Origin: an uncultured Maribacter sp. | Lineage (GTDB): Bacteria; Bacteroidota; Bacteroidia; Flavobacteriales; Flavobacteriaceae | Length of the DNA stretch: 64,000 bases | Reading direction: 5' to 3' | NCBI RefSeq assembly: GCF_947500985.1 | Contig: NZ_CANMTX010000005.1 | Location: 186,001-250,000 of the forward strand | In this document: positions 1-8,115 of the stretch, one piece after another | Position numbering within the stretch: position 1 is the first letter of the stretch | Layout of the letters: every line of letters starts with the position of its first letter | Position numbers and translations under genes: made by a program | Notes under the pieces: model-generated | Database searches by the model: none | Told to the model about the DNA's origin: nothing | The model's input: the letters and a program-made list of their open reading frames with translations, nothing else

Positions 1-1
1 A

Positions 2-337
2 GAAATTCTGGATTTAGCTTTAGGAAGACTTCGAATGCATGCTAGAATAGTTATTTGTGGAGCAATATCTCAATACAATAATAAAACCGCTATGAAAGGA
101 CCTAGTAACTACTTGTCTCTATTAGTAAATAGAGCTAGTATGACAGGCATGGTTGTTTTTGATTATGCAGATAGATATGCAGAAGGAGCTAAAATTTTAG
201 GCGGATGGATGGCGCAAGGAAAACTAAAAAACAAAGAAGACATCTACGATGGAATAGAAAATTTCCCAGAAACATACAATCGTCTTTTCTCTGGCGATAA
301 AATGGGGAAATTGATATTAAAAATAATTGAGGAATAA
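2..337 (+). CDS. NADP-dependent MDR oxidoreductase, C-terminal part (cut by window edge)
   Basis: The reading frame is open from base 2, so the gene starts before the window; an internal ATG at 35 is not the real start. The 111 visible residues match the C-terminal end of the zinc-independent medium-chain reductases of the CurA / leukotriene B4 12-hydroxydehydrogenase group, which reduce alpha,beta-unsaturated carbonyls with NADPH. Diagnostic is the stretch HARIVICGAISQYN, the family's conserved strand after the Rossmann fold. The tail ending in GKLILKI is the usual last strand. It lies 96 bp before a second MDR gene on the same strand and may share its acyl-CoA metabolism context. The family is clear; the exact substrate cannot be told. 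Confidence 0.85.
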   Translation, partial: EILDLALGRLRMHARIVICGAISQYNNKTAMKGPSNYLSLLVNRASMTGMVVFDYADRYAEGAKILGGWMAQGKLKNKEDIYDGIENFPETYNRLFSGDKMGKLILKIIEE

Positions 338-433
338 AAAGTATACCACCACTTAGAGCGCAGTGGAGAACTTAACAATGCGAGATTTAAAATATTTCTG
401 TTTACACAGAAATGAAAAACAAAGAACTTATAT

Positions 434-1408
434 ATGAAAGCTATACGATGTAAAAAATTCGGTCCTCCTTCTTCATTAGTATTGGAAGATGTTGCTAATT
501 TAAAACCGAAGGCAAAAGAGGTTTTAGTCGAAGTCAAGGCATGTGGATTGAATTTTCCAGATACATTGATTATTCAAGGCTTATATCAGTTCAAACCAGA
601 ATTGCCCTTTACACCAGGGAGTGACGTCGCCGGTATTGTTAAAGAAGTTGGCGAAGGTGTTTCTCATTTAAAAGTAGGTCAAGAAGTATTTGGTTTTGTA
701 GCTCATGGTGGTTTGGCAGAAGAAGTTCTAGTTCCTGCAAATGCTTGTTTCCCAAAGCCTCCCCAGATGGATTTTCCCATTGCCGCTTCTTTTCTTATGG
801 CGTATGGAACTTCATACCATGCCTTAAAAGACAGAGGTAATTTGGCAGAAGGTGAAACACTTTTGGTTTTAGGTGCTTCAGGTGGTGTAGGCTTAGCCGC
901 TGTTGAACTTGGCAAACTTATGGGTGCAACGGTTATTGCTGCTGCATCAACTGATGATAAACTCGATTTATGTAAGGAATATGGTGCTGACAAAACAATT
1001 AATTACACTACCCAAGATTTAAAAATAGCCATAAAAGAACTAACTGATGGTAAAGGTGTAGATGTTATATATGACCCTGTAGGCGGAACATATTCAGAAG
1101 CAGCCTTTAGAGGTATTGCCCGAAATGGCAGGTATTTGGTCGTAGGTTTTGCTGCTGGCGATATTCCTAAAATTCCGCTGAATCTTCCTCTATTAAAAGA
1201 AGCAGCGATAGTTGGTGTTTTTTGGGGTGCATTCGCAATGAAAGATGCTAAAGCGAATATGCACAATACAATGGCTTTAATGAAATGGCATGCCGAAGGC
1301 AAACTAAAACCACATATTCACGCTGTTTATGATTTAAAAGATACAGCAACTGCTCTTGAAGAAATGACCCAAAGAAAAGTGAAAGGCAAATTGATTGTTA
1401 AGATTTGA
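434..1408 (+). CDS. NADPH:quinone oxidoreductase-like MDR protein
   Basis: This is a 324-residue medium-chain dehydrogenase/reductase of the quinone oxidoreductase family. The GroES-like N-terminal domain contains PGSDVAGIV (61-69). The Rossmann fold carries GASGGVG (147-153), which binds NADPH. No structural zinc Cys cluster is present, as expected for QOR-type members. Length is typical (about 325). It starts a same-strand run with an SDR, a MaoC hydratase and an acyl-CoA ligase, so it probably reduces an enoyl/quinone-type intermediate in fatty or branched acyl-CoA metabolism (inference). The ATG at 434 is the only start before the conserved MKAI N-terminus. Confidence 0.88.
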   Translation: MKAIRCKKFGPPSSLVLEDVANLKPKAKEVLVEVKACGLNFPDTLIIQGLYQFKPELPFTPGSDVAGIVKEVGEGVSHLKVGQEVFGFVAHGGLAEEVLVPANACFPKPPQMDFPIAASFLMAYGTSYHALKDRGNLAEGETLLVLGASGGVGLAAVELGKLMGATVIAAASTDDKLDLCKEYGADKTINYTTQDLKIAIKELTDGKGVDVIYDPVGGTYSEAAFRGIARNGRYLVVGFAAGDIPKIPLNLPLLKEAAIVGVFWGAFAMKDAKANMHNTMALMKWHAEGKLKPHIHAVYDLKDTATALEEMTQRKVKGKLIVKI

Positions 1409-1481
1409 AAAATATAAATAAAGAAAAATGACTGTCACTTCTAGTACTGTCAAGAATATAGAAATTACAAAATAGAATAAC

Positions 1482-2219
1482 ATGAGATTAGAAAACAAAA
1501 TAGCAGTAGTAACAGGTGGTTCTAGAGGAATAGGACAAGCGATATCAGAATTATTTGCAAAAGAAGGTGCTACAGTAATAATAGTAGACCTATTACCAGA
1601 AGGGCAAGCAGTTGCAGATGGCATAAATGCTAGTGGTGGTAAAGCAGAGTTTCATTCCGTATCTGTAACAGAAAAATCGGCTATTGAAACCTTATTTGCA
1701 TCGATAAACGATAAGTACGGAAAACTAGATATCCTTATTAACAATGCCGGAATTACAAGAGATAAAACTCTTGAAAAAATGAGTGAAGAAGAGTTTGATT
1801 CTGTGGTAAACGTGAATTTAAAAGGTGTGTTTTTATGCACCCAAGCTGCTGCACCATACATGAAAGCCAACAAATATGGTCGAATAGTAAGTGCTGCTTC
1901 TAATGTTGGGTTACGAGGTAACTTTGGTCAAACAAATTATGCAGCTACAAAAGCCGGAGTTATAGCAATGTCAAAAACATGGACTGTTGAATTAGGTAAG
2001 TATGGCATTACTGCCAATGCAATTGCACCAGGTTTTACCATGACCGATATGGTTGCTAAAATACCTAAAGAGCATTTTGCTGCTATTGAAGCAAGTATAC
2101 CTCTAAAAACTGTTGCACAGCCTATTGATATCGCTTACGGATATTTATATCTGGCATCAGATGAGGCGCGATTTGTATCTGGTATTTGTTTAACAATAGA
2201 TGGTGGAACTTCAAGATAA
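1482..2219 (+). CDS. fabG-like: SDR oxidoreductase, FabG/PhaB-like 3-oxoacyl reductase
   Basis: A 245-residue classical short-chain dehydrogenase. The cofactor motif TGGSRGIG is at 11-18, NNAG at 87-90, and the catalytic Ser140, Tyr153 and Lys157 are all present. The family reduces 3-oxoacyl-ACP or acetoacetyl-CoA with NAD(P)H. The next gene (MaoC hydratase) begins 4 bp after its stop, so the two are almost certainly cotranscribed, which favours an acyl-CoA role over the housekeeping fatty-acid FabG. The paralogue cannot be assigned from sequence alone. Confidence 0.9.
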   Translation: MRLENKIAVVTGGSRGIGQAISELFAKEGATVIIVDLLPEGQAVADGINASGGKAEFHSVSVTEKSAIETLFASINDKYGKLDILINNAGITRDKTLEKMSEEEFDSVVNVNLKGVFLCTQAAAPYMKANKYGRIVSAASNVGLRGNFGQTNYAATKAGVIAMSKTWTVELGKYGITANAIAPGFTMTDMVAKIPKEHFAAIEASIPLKTVAQPIDIAYGYLYLASDEARFVSGICLTIDGGTSR

Positions 2220-2223
2220 TAAT

Positions 2224-2688
2224 ATGGCAAAGTTAGAAATAGAAGATTTTAAGGCATTCAGAGAACTCGAAGGCAAACCACTACCAGTAGGTAATTGGAT
2301 AACCGTAACTCAAGAAATGATCAACGATTTTGCCAAAGCTACGGGAGATCATCAATGGATTCATGTTGATGTTGAAAAGGCGAATAAATACTCTCCTTTT
2401 AAAAAACCAGTAGCTCATGGTTTTTTATCAGTGTCATTACTATCTAAAATGCTGGAAGATCTCATTATGGTAAAGTCAGCAAAAATGGGGGTGAATTACG
2501 GATTAAACAAAGTTCGTTTTCCTAGTCCTGTTTTGGTCGATAGTCGTCTTCGACTTATAGGTAATATCGCTAACATTGAAGAATACGGTGATTCTGGCTT
2601 AAAAGTTATATGGAATTGTACAATTGAAATCGAAGGTTCTGAAAAGCCTGCCTGTGTTGTAGAATTTATTAGTCTTATGTTTTCTTAA
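2224..2688 (+). CDS. MaoC-family (R)-specific enoyl-CoA hydratase
   Basis: A 154-residue hot-dog-fold MaoC dehydratase. The hydratase-2 signature is visible: the catalytic Asp42 and His47 in GDHQWIH, followed by AHGF at 64-67. I choose the ATG at 2224 rather than one at 2200: 2224 lies directly after the SDR stop and gives the usual MAKLE... N-terminus, while the longer form would overlap the SDR gene. Together with the upstream SDR it forms a reductase-hydratase pair for 3-hydroxyacyl/enoyl-CoA interconversion. Confidence 0.88.
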   Translation: MAKLEIEDFKAFRELEGKPLPVGNWITVTQEMINDFAKATGDHQWIHVDVEKANKYSPFKKPVAHGFLSVSLLSKMLEDLIMVKSAKMGVNYGLNKVRFPSPVLVDSRLRLIGNIANIEEYGDSGLKVIWNCTIEIEGSEKPACVVEFISLMFS

Positions 2689-2764
2689 AACCTCAACTTA
2701 TATAATTAAATAAAATCACGTGTAATTTATCTCAATTAAAATTAACAAAAAACAATCCAAAGCA

Positions 2765-4585
2765 ATGACTAGACTCTTTGACCTCTTATATTACCAATTA
2801 GAAAATCATCCATTAGAAAACTCTATAAACGGTCGAGATACCTCTGGTAAATGGAAATCATATAGTTCGCAGGAAGTTAAAGAAACTGCGGAAAGTATGG
2901 CATCAGGATTATTGAATCTTGGTCTAAAACCTGGCGATAAGGTTGCTTTTGTTACTTATAAAAATAGACCAGAGTGGATGATTCTAGACTTTGCCATGCA
3001 AATGGCCGGATTGATAAGTATTCCTCTGTATCCGACAATTAGTGTAGGTGAGTATGAATATATTTTAAATGAAGCAGAGGTAAAAGTAGCTTTTTGTGGA
3101 GGTGGAGATTTGTACAAGAAATTAAATGCTACACGTAAAAACGTTACCACTTTAAAGCATATCTACACTTTAGACAAGCAAACTGACATTCCCTTCTGGG
3201 AAGATTTATTCAATGATTCACATAAGGCGGAAGTTGAAAAAATTAAAAGCGGAATTACAACTGAAGATCTGGCTACAATTATTTATACCTCAGGTACTAC
3301 CGGAAACCCAAAGGGTGTTATGCTATCGCATAAAAACATAATGCACATCGCTTTGAAAACTTCTCCACATTTACAAGCCAAGCCTGGTAATAATGTGTTG
3401 AGTTTTTTACCCTTATGCCATATTTACGAACGATCGGTGTCTTTTGTATACTATTACAAAAGTGCTAAAATATTCTTTGCAGGTACAGATAATTTAAGCG
3501 GTCCAGATGGCGATTTAGCTGCTGTGAAACCCGCAACATTTACAACCGTTCCAAGATTGCTTGAGAAGATATACGAGGCTATTTATAATAAAGGCTTGGC
3601 TTTAGATGGAATAAAAAAGAAGCTTTTCTTTTGGTCCTTATCATTAACCGATGACTATGAAATAAATCAAAAATTATCTTTTGGTAAAAAGTTGAAATGG
3701 AAAATTGCCGATAAATTAATTTTTTCTAAATGGCGCGATGCTCTTGGTGGTAATATAAATGCAGTTGTTACAGGCGCTGCCCCATGCCCTGTAAAAGTAA
3801 TGCGTGTTTTTTGCGCAGCAGGTATTCCAATACGTGAAGGGTACGGACTTACAGAAACTTCACCAACATTAAGTGTAAATACTATGGAGCCCGATGGCGC
3901 ACTATTAGGTTCTGCCGGTCCTCTTATTAATGGAGTAGAAATATTAATTGATCAAGAAGGCGGAGATTACAGAGAAGGTGAAGGTGAGATTTTAGCATAC
4001 GGTCCAAATGTAATGATGGGCTACTACAAGAAACCAGAAGTAAATGCCCAGGTTTTTTGCGAAATAGATGGCAAGCGATGGTTTCGTACTGGTGATATAG
4101 GTACATTAGTAAAAGGACCTACAGGTCGAGAATTTCTTAAGATTACTGATAGAAAAAAAGAATTACTTAAAACATCTGGAGGTAAATATGTTGCCCCAGC
4201 ACCAATTGAAAATAGAATAAAAGAGGAGTTTTTAGTAGAACAAATGATGGTAATCGGTGACAAACAAAAATTTGTTTCCGCTTTGATAGTGCCTGCAGAA
4301 GAAGCTTTAAAAAGTTATTGTAATAAAAAGGAAATTCCCTGGACCAGTTTAGACGAAATAATAAAACACCCAAAAGTATTAAAACGATACCAGAAGATTA
4401 TAGATACGTACAATCCTGAATTTAGCCATGTAGAACAAATTAAAAAGTTCAAACTTATTGCTCGTGAATGGCTACCTGTACATGCTGATGGTGCAGATGC
4501 AGAATTAACCCCTACCCTTAAATTAAAGCGTCGGGTTATAAGAGAGAAGTTTAGTGCTGAAATTATGGATATCTATGCTGAATAA
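2765..4585 (+). CDS. fadD-like: Long-chain fatty acid--CoA ligase (AMP-forming)
   Basis: A 606-residue ANL-superfamily enzyme that activates fatty acids to acyl-CoA via acyl-AMP. The P-loop-like core YTSGTTGNPKG is at 174-184, GYGLTET at 359-365, and the RTGD motif and C-terminal lid Lys region follow. Length fits the FAA1/long-chain AMP-ligase group common in Flavobacteriia. It closes a five-gene same-strand run and is followed by a 566-bp gap that contains the island boundary, so it is the last chromosomal gene on this side. Confidence 0.92.
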   Translation: MTRLFDLLYYQLENHPLENSINGRDTSGKWKSYSSQEVKETAESMASGLLNLGLKPGDKVAFVTYKNRPEWMILDFAMQMAGLISIPLYPTISVGEYEYILNEAEVKVAFCGGGDLYKKLNATRKNVTTLKHIYTLDKQTDIPFWEDLFNDSHKAEVEKIKSGITTEDLATIIYTSGTTGNPKGVMLSHKNIMHIALKTSPHLQAKPGNNVLSFLPLCHIYERSVSFVYYYKSAKIFFAGTDNLSGPDGDLAAVKPATFTTVPRLLEKIYEAIYNKGLALDGIKKKLFFWSLSLTDDYEINQKLSFGKKLKWKIADKLIFSKWRDALGGNINAVVTGAAPCPVKVMRVFCAAGIPIREGYGLTETSPTLSVNTMEPDGALLGSAGPLINGVEILIDQEGGDYREGEGEILAYGPNVMMGYYKKPEVNAQVFCEIDGKRWFRTGDIGTLVKGPTGREFLKITDRKKELLKTSGGKYVAPAPIENRIKEEFLVEQMMVIGDKQKFVSALIVPAEEALKSYCNKKEIPWTSLDEIIKHPKVLKRYQKIIDTYNPEFSHVEQIKKFKLIAREWLPVHADGADAELTPTLKLKRRVIREKFSAEIMDIYAE

Positions 4586-5009
4586 AGAGTCTAACTAAAA
4601 AATTGAATTGAATTCTTTAGTAAGGCTGTAATTATTGTGAATTAATAACTTGATTTTTTTTGAAAAAATTATCATAACAAATAACAACTTCACAAATTGA
4701 AAACTACACTTTGATTTATATGCCGTAATCTATTTTCGCTACCATTACAAGGCGAAATTCGTAAGCAAGCTGATATGAGTCAGATTGGAAGATAATGTTT
4801 CTGTAACGGCTTTAAAAGACCTACAAATCATTAATGCCCTATAAATAATAAGTTTAATGTAAATATAAATTACGTTGAAGTAAATTCAATTGTAATCATC
4901 ACGGTACTATAGAGAATATTAGATTATAAAAAGATTTAGGACCAAGTAACACATCTGAACAAAGGCTAAAATTAAAGCAAAAAAAAACCAGTTCATTTCT
5001 GAACTGGTT
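4586..5009. other. Non-coding stretch between ligase gene and island left end
   Basis: I see no supported gene here. The only clear structure is the terminator hairpin at its right end (listed separately). Before integration this stretch would have separated the acyl-CoA ligase gene from the tRNA-Pro 3' end. Confidence 0.6.
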
Positions 5010-5012
5010 TTT
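4983..5012 (-). terminator. Displaced terminator of the tRNA-Pro transcript
   Basis: A 13-bp perfect stem (4983-4995 with 5000-5012, loop TTTC) flanked by A and T runs directly abuts the tRNA-Pro 3'-end copy at 5013. A very similar hairpin follows the intact tRNA-Pro at 33754-33787. The simplest reading is that this was the original terminator of the tRNA operon, moved away when the island inserted. Confidence 0.75.
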
Positions 5013-5026
5013 GTCGGGGTGGCAGG
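5010..5026. repeat. attachment-site direct repeat (copy of tRNA-Pro 3' end)
   Basis: The 17 bases TTTGTCGGGGTGGCAGG are identical to 33808-33824, which is the 3' acceptor/T-arm end of tRNA-Pro plus three flanking bases. After base 5026 the two sequences diverge, so no tRNA could be made from this copy. It is the expected outcome of site-specific integration into a tRNA 3' end. Confidence 0.8.
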
Positions 5027-5086
5027 GTTATACCCCTACCCCACAATAACTTATAAATCAAACAGTTACATATTCAAAAACTAAGC

Positions 5087-5106
5087 TGTTAGCCGAATTG
5101 TTGACG
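5087..5106. repeat. Inner end repeat, left copy
   Basis: This 20-bp sequence matches 33689-33708 at 19 of 20 positions and in the same orientation. Both copies lie roughly 60-100 bp inside the tRNA-derived repeats. They could be integrase arm-type binding sites. Confidence 0.6.
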
Positions 5107-5151
5107 GCAATATAAATGACCTCAAAGTAAAATGCTTTACTCTCTGATAAA

Positions 5152-5472
5152 TCAAATATATAGTTTTGGGTTAAAAAAATCAACAAAACAAGTTAAATCT
5201 TGACTACTATTCTCAAGTTTGCGTAATTCATATTTGGAAGGACTCACTGTAATCGAATAGAATTTAGGTTCTTTCTTTTTTAGTTTTACTGTGTTTCCAT
5301 CAATTTCTTTAACCACCTCCTCCGCAGAAATTTCGTCGCTAAATTGATTAAAAAAGTGTTCCATATCCTGTTGTTCTAAACCTTGATTTTCTTTCTCCAA
5401 ATAGCCTACAAAATCCCCTGAACTTTGACTATAGTTAGCACCCATTTTTTGAGGTGTAATTGTAATGTACAT
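5152..5472 (-). pseudogene. Truncated relaxase (MobB / DUF5712-like), N-terminal fragment
   Basis: A 106-residue frame whose N-terminus MYITITPQKMGANYSQSSG is typical of the Bacteroidota mobilization relaxases of the DUF5712 type, which run to roughly 300 residues or more. After about residue 92 the family-like sequence stops and about a dozen unrelated residues follow before the stop. The rest of the relaxase, including its His-rich catalytic region, is absent between here and the island end about 130 bp away. It lies 11 bp downstream of the BfmA-like gene, the usual order for these mob modules. The family assignment rests on recall of the N-terminal motif. Confidence 0.65.
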
Positions 5473-5483
5473 AGCTCAAATAT

Positions 5484-5864
5484 TTAGAATTGATTACTCG
5501 GATTTTGCTTCTCTCCCAAACCTACTTCTTTGTTTTCTTTAGCGTATTTCTTTTCTATCATCATGGGTTTTTTCCTTGGCTCTTCTGTTTCAAAAAGTGA
5601 TTGAATCATAGCTACCGTAGGTTTGGTCTGTGTCTTTTCCACATCCCTCATAATTGCAATAACCGCGTTGATTCTTTTTAAGAGTTTAGCTTCAATAGTT
5701 CGCCCTGTAGGACCTAATTTTTCCTTTGGCGAAATTTCGTTGTAGAAAAAAAAATCGAGCATCGTTGCCATTGCCTCGGTATGCGATTTAAAGTAAGTTC
5801 GGGAGAATGTTTGGAAACGTTTTGTAGTCTCTTTCTTAAATCTAATTCCAATAAATGAGTCCAT
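5484..5864 (-). CDS. BfmA/BtgA-family mobilization protein
   Basis: A 126-residue basic protein resembling the small DNA-binding mobilization proteins BfmA/BtgA of Bacteroides elements, which help the relaxase bind oriT. The N-terminus (MDSFIGIRFKKETTKRF) resembles a ribbon-helix-helix-like segment, followed by a helical part with KRINAVIAIMRDVEKTQTKP. The C-terminal 30 residues are Lys/Glu-rich and probably disordered. It precedes the relaxase fragment by 11 bp. Two copies of a 13-bp palindromic repeat lie just upstream of its start, plausible autoregulatory or oriT-proximal sites. Confidence 0.7.
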   Translation of the reverse strand: MDSFIGIRFKKETTKRFQTFSRTYFKSHTEAMATMLDFFFYNEISPKEKLGPTGRTIEAKLLKRINAVIAIMRDVEKTQTKPTVAMIQSLFETEEPRKKPMMIEKKYAKENKEVGLGEKQNPSNQF

Positions 5865-5872
5865 ATTTCGCC

Positions 5873-5930
5873 AATTTGTCGCAAATTCTTCCCTAAAAAC
5901 AGGCGTTTACAAGGCGTTTGTCGCAAATTG
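5873..5930. promoter_or_regulatory. Paired palindromic repeats upstream of the BfmA-like gene
   Basis: TTTGTCGCAAATT occurs at 5875-5887 and again at 5917-5929. The first sits in a palindrome AATTTG-TCG-CAAATT (5873-5887). Both lie within 70 bp upstream of the mobilization gene start, where an operator or mobilization-protein binding site is expected. Function is inferred from position. Confidence 0.45.
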
Positions 5931-5984
5931 CTGAAGGTCAAGAAATTAAATAATTTTCAAGTAGCTGAATATCAGCGTTTTGAA

Positions 5985-6043
5985 AACGAAAAGGAATGCT
6001 TAACACCGCATAGCGTGTTACCCTCTTGCTATTCCTTTTCGTT
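5985..6043. other. Nested inverted repeats, candidate oriT
   Basis: An outer 13-bp perfect inverted repeat (5985-5997 with 6031-6043, AACGAAAAGGAAT) encloses an inner one (TAACAC 6001-6006 with GTGTTA 6015-6020). The structure lies 120-180 bp upstream of the mobilization gene, the usual place of oriT in Bacteroidota mobilizable elements. An 80-codon frame on the plus strand (5928-6170) covers it, but I do not accept that frame as a gene. No nick site can be recognised. Confidence 0.4.
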
Positions 6044-6250
6044 CGCTACAGGCGAACAAAAATTTCATACAATCTGGCTACAAAGCCAATTGCCATTTAA
6101 AGGAAATGAATTTCCGATATGTTATTATTTCGATGTGTATGGTTATCGGCGAAAGTCGAAAAATGGATAACCCTACTTAAAATTGAATGCTGTATATCAG
6201 CAAACTAAAGATACAATTTTTTTCTTAATATGATATTCCCTAAAAGCAAA

Positions 6251-6275
6251 ACACCCCTGAAAATTTAGAGGTGTC
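6251..6275 (-). terminator. Probable terminator after the small mobile-element genes
   Basis: A stem ACACCCCT / AGAGGTGT with one mismatch is followed, on the minus strand, by a T-rich stretch. It lies downstream of the 49-residue gene at 6343-6492. Confidence 0.5.
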
Positions 6276-6342
6276 AATTTAGTTATTTCAAAATTTAAGG
6301 GTTAAAAACAAAAGTATAGGAATATAAATTTCGTATTGCTTC

Positions 6343-6492
6343 TTACTCAACCATCGTTTCAAAACAGGTGCGATTTCCTTTAATATATTTCCGAATACTA
6401 TCGCCAAATTTTCGTTCAACGTCTTTCTTAGAATTTTCTAAAAGTCGGTTTTGAGCCTCTTCGCTCAGGTCTGTAAAATTCAGATATACCAT
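6343..6492 (-). CDS. Small hypothetical protein (49 aa)
   Basis: A short frame beginning MVYLNFTDLSEEAQNRLLEN and ending in TCFETMVE. It is placed 11 bp after the DUF6876 gene on the same strand and is followed by a terminator-like hairpin, which supports it being a real gene. It is charged, likely helical, with no signal or membrane segment. I do not recognise a family. Similar small proteins accompany ssb and DUF6876 genes in Bacteroidota mobile elements, so an accessory mobile-element role is possible but not shown. Confidence 0.55.
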   Translation of the reverse strand: MVYLNFTDLSEEAQNRLLENSKKDVERKFGDSIRKYIKGNRTCFETMVE

Positions 6493-6503
6493 AGCTGTAG
6501 ATT

Positions 6504-6929
6504 TTAATATTCGCTAGGTAACATTAACGTATCATTTACAAAAAACAACCGCAGTTCATCGAGCGGAAAATCGGTTACGCTATACCTTTGCTTTTCCAAA
6601 ATAGTATCATTGCCATCGCTGTAAATTATCTCCGCTTCGTATCCTTCAAAATCCTGCTTTTCTTTATTCAGCCTTTTGAAGTCTATCGTTATAAACTCGC
6701 TTCGGTTCATCAAGTTTTTTGCCATTACTGAAGTGTCTGTTATCAGCCAAAAACATTCAGCGACTTCGGCTAAATACTTTAATCCGTCCGTAAAACGGGT
6801 TCGCAATAATGGGATTTGATAGAACATTTCCGTTCCGTGAAAATGTTGTAAACCTTCTTTGATTTCGTTAACTTGTGCTTTACTCACTTGTAAATATTTG
6901 TTTTGGTGTTCGTGAATCTTCGATTTCAT
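6504..6929 (-). CDS. DUF6876 family protein
   Basis: A 141-residue protein with the pattern of the DUF6876 family found on conjugative and mobilizable elements of Bacteroidota: an N-terminal helix (QVNEIKEGLQHFHGTE), then TDGLKYLAEVAECFWLI, then a strand-rich C-terminus. The function of the family is unknown. It lies between ssb and the 49-residue gene on the same strand, a typical mobile-element neighbourhood. A terminator-like hairpin (6961-6996) separates it from ssb, so it may have its own promoter. Confidence 0.65.
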   Translation of the reverse strand: MKSKIHEHQNKYLQVSKAQVNEIKEGLQHFHGTEMFYQIPLLRTRFTDGLKYLAEVAECFWLITDTSVMAKNLMNRSEFITIDFKRLNKEKQDFEGYEAEIIYSDGNDTILEKQRYSVTDFPLDELRLFFVNDTLMLPSEY

Positions 6930-6960
6930 TGTGCATCGTATTAAGGTGTGAATAATGAAA

Positions 6961-6996
6961 AAAGAGGGCGCATCTTTAGACGGTTACACCCTCTTT
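6961..6996 (-). terminator. Terminator after ssb
   Basis: An 8-bp stem AAAGAGGG (6961-6968) / CCCTCTTT (6989-6996) is followed on the minus strand by a T run. It is 12 bp past the ssb stop codon. Confidence 0.6.
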
Positions 6997-7007
6997 AATT
7001 TTAAGTT

Positions 7008-7352
7008 CTATTTGTCGTTCTTACTTCCAAGTAATAGCATTTCGTTCGCTTCGATTTCCGTAACATAGCGTTGGTTTCCATCATCAGTGGTATAGGTCCT
7101 AGTCTTAAGTTTTCCGGTTACCCCTATCTCTTTACCTTTTACGACATATTTTTCAATGATATCGGCAGTTTTACCCCAGGCTACCACGGTATGCCAATTC
7201 GTTTCAGTTTGCTTTACGCCTTTGGCGTCTTTGTAATACTCGTTTGTTGCCAACGATAAACGGGCTACTTTTTTACCGCTTTCAAGATTTGTAATAGCTG
7301 GTTCCTGTCCAACGTTCCCAATTAACTGTACATGATTTTTTAAAGTACTCAT
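7008..7352 (-). CDS. ssb: Single-stranded DNA-binding protein
   Basis: A 114-residue OB-fold Ssb. The signature NHVQLIGNVGQEP at the N-terminus, NWHTVVAWGKTADIIEKYVVKG in the middle and EIEANEMLLLG near the end match the family. It lacks the long acidic C-terminal tail (DDxPF-type) of housekeeping Ssb, as is common for mobile-element copies. The neighbours (DUF6876, mob genes) and the position inside the island indicate an element-borne Ssb that protects transferred or replicating single strands. Confidence 0.92.
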   Translation of the reverse strand: MSTLKNHVQLIGNVGQEPAITNLESGKKVARLSLATNEYYKDAKGVKQTETNWHTVVAWGKTADIIEKYVVKGKEIGVTGKLKTRTYTTDDGNQRYVTEIEANEMLLLGSKNDK

Positions 7353-7868
7353 AGTAATAGATTTAAAGATTAATTAAAATGCTACCTGAACCATTCAGAT
7401 AGTTTTTGTTTATTTTTTTTGAAGTGATTTACTTATTATATCTAGAGCGTTTTCCTTTTTTGTTTTTTTTGGTGTCGCTTCCTTTTTGATGTTTTTGTAA
7501 GATTTCATATCCTTCATTTTAGATTTACTTCCCATAGTGCCGTCGCTGTTCCCTTTTTTTGTTGCTGATACTTTTTCAATATTTGGAATTGATAAGGACT
7601 TATAAAAAGTGGAGCGCAGCGAGAACGGTTTATGCAGTCCGTTCAACTTCCCAATGTTGGTATTTTGCTGGCATAAAAAGGGAATAACAGTGATGGTACG
7701 AAAGGAGAATCTAAAGGACTTTGTGAAGTACAAAACCATAGGAAGTGACACCAAATGAATAATGGAATTCGGATTTGGCGGACTTGATTCACGATTTTAG
7801 CTCTGGAATGGAGCGTTTCATTCCGGCGCAGCGGAATGGGTTAGCAGAATGGAAAGCTAAAATTGGGG

Positions 7869-7905
7869 ATTGTGTCCAAGACCTTTTGTTAGTGAAGCTC
7901 TTTCC
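7869..7905. repeat. Dispersed near-repeat, copy 1
   Basis: Shares ATTGTGTCCAAGACCTTTT and then a similar tract (TAGTGAAGCTCTTTCC) with the copy at 8078-8115. Origin unknown. Confidence 0.6.
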
Positions 7906-8077
7906 CTGAAATGTAGGGAAACGGAATAAAGAGGAATGTGCTGAACGGGTTATGCTAATCGATTACTAATATTTTGGTAGAATATAGGGCAGACTTAATT
8001 TCTAAGATGGATATTGGAAATGAAGCGTTTCCCGCACTTTTTGCGGGTTTAGTGTAGTGGAAATCGTAATCTTTGAC

Positions 8078-8115
8078 ATTGTGTCCAAGACCTTTTTTAG
8101 CGAAGCTTTTTTCCA
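8078..8115. repeat. Dispersed near-repeat, copy 2
   Basis: Same direction as the copy at 7869-7905, about 210 bp away. Variation is mainly in the T run and the GAAGCT segment that follows. Confidence 0.6.

Noticed and set aside
5928-6170. 80-codon plus-strand reading frame in the mob region
   Set aside because: It runs through the nested inverted repeats, has no family pattern and faces away from the mob genes. A candidate oriT explains the sequence better.
7410-7754. 114-codon minus-strand frame
   Set aside because: The N-terminal half has no protein-like pattern. Only the Lys-rich tail could be real, so it is described under the surrounding region, not called as a gene.
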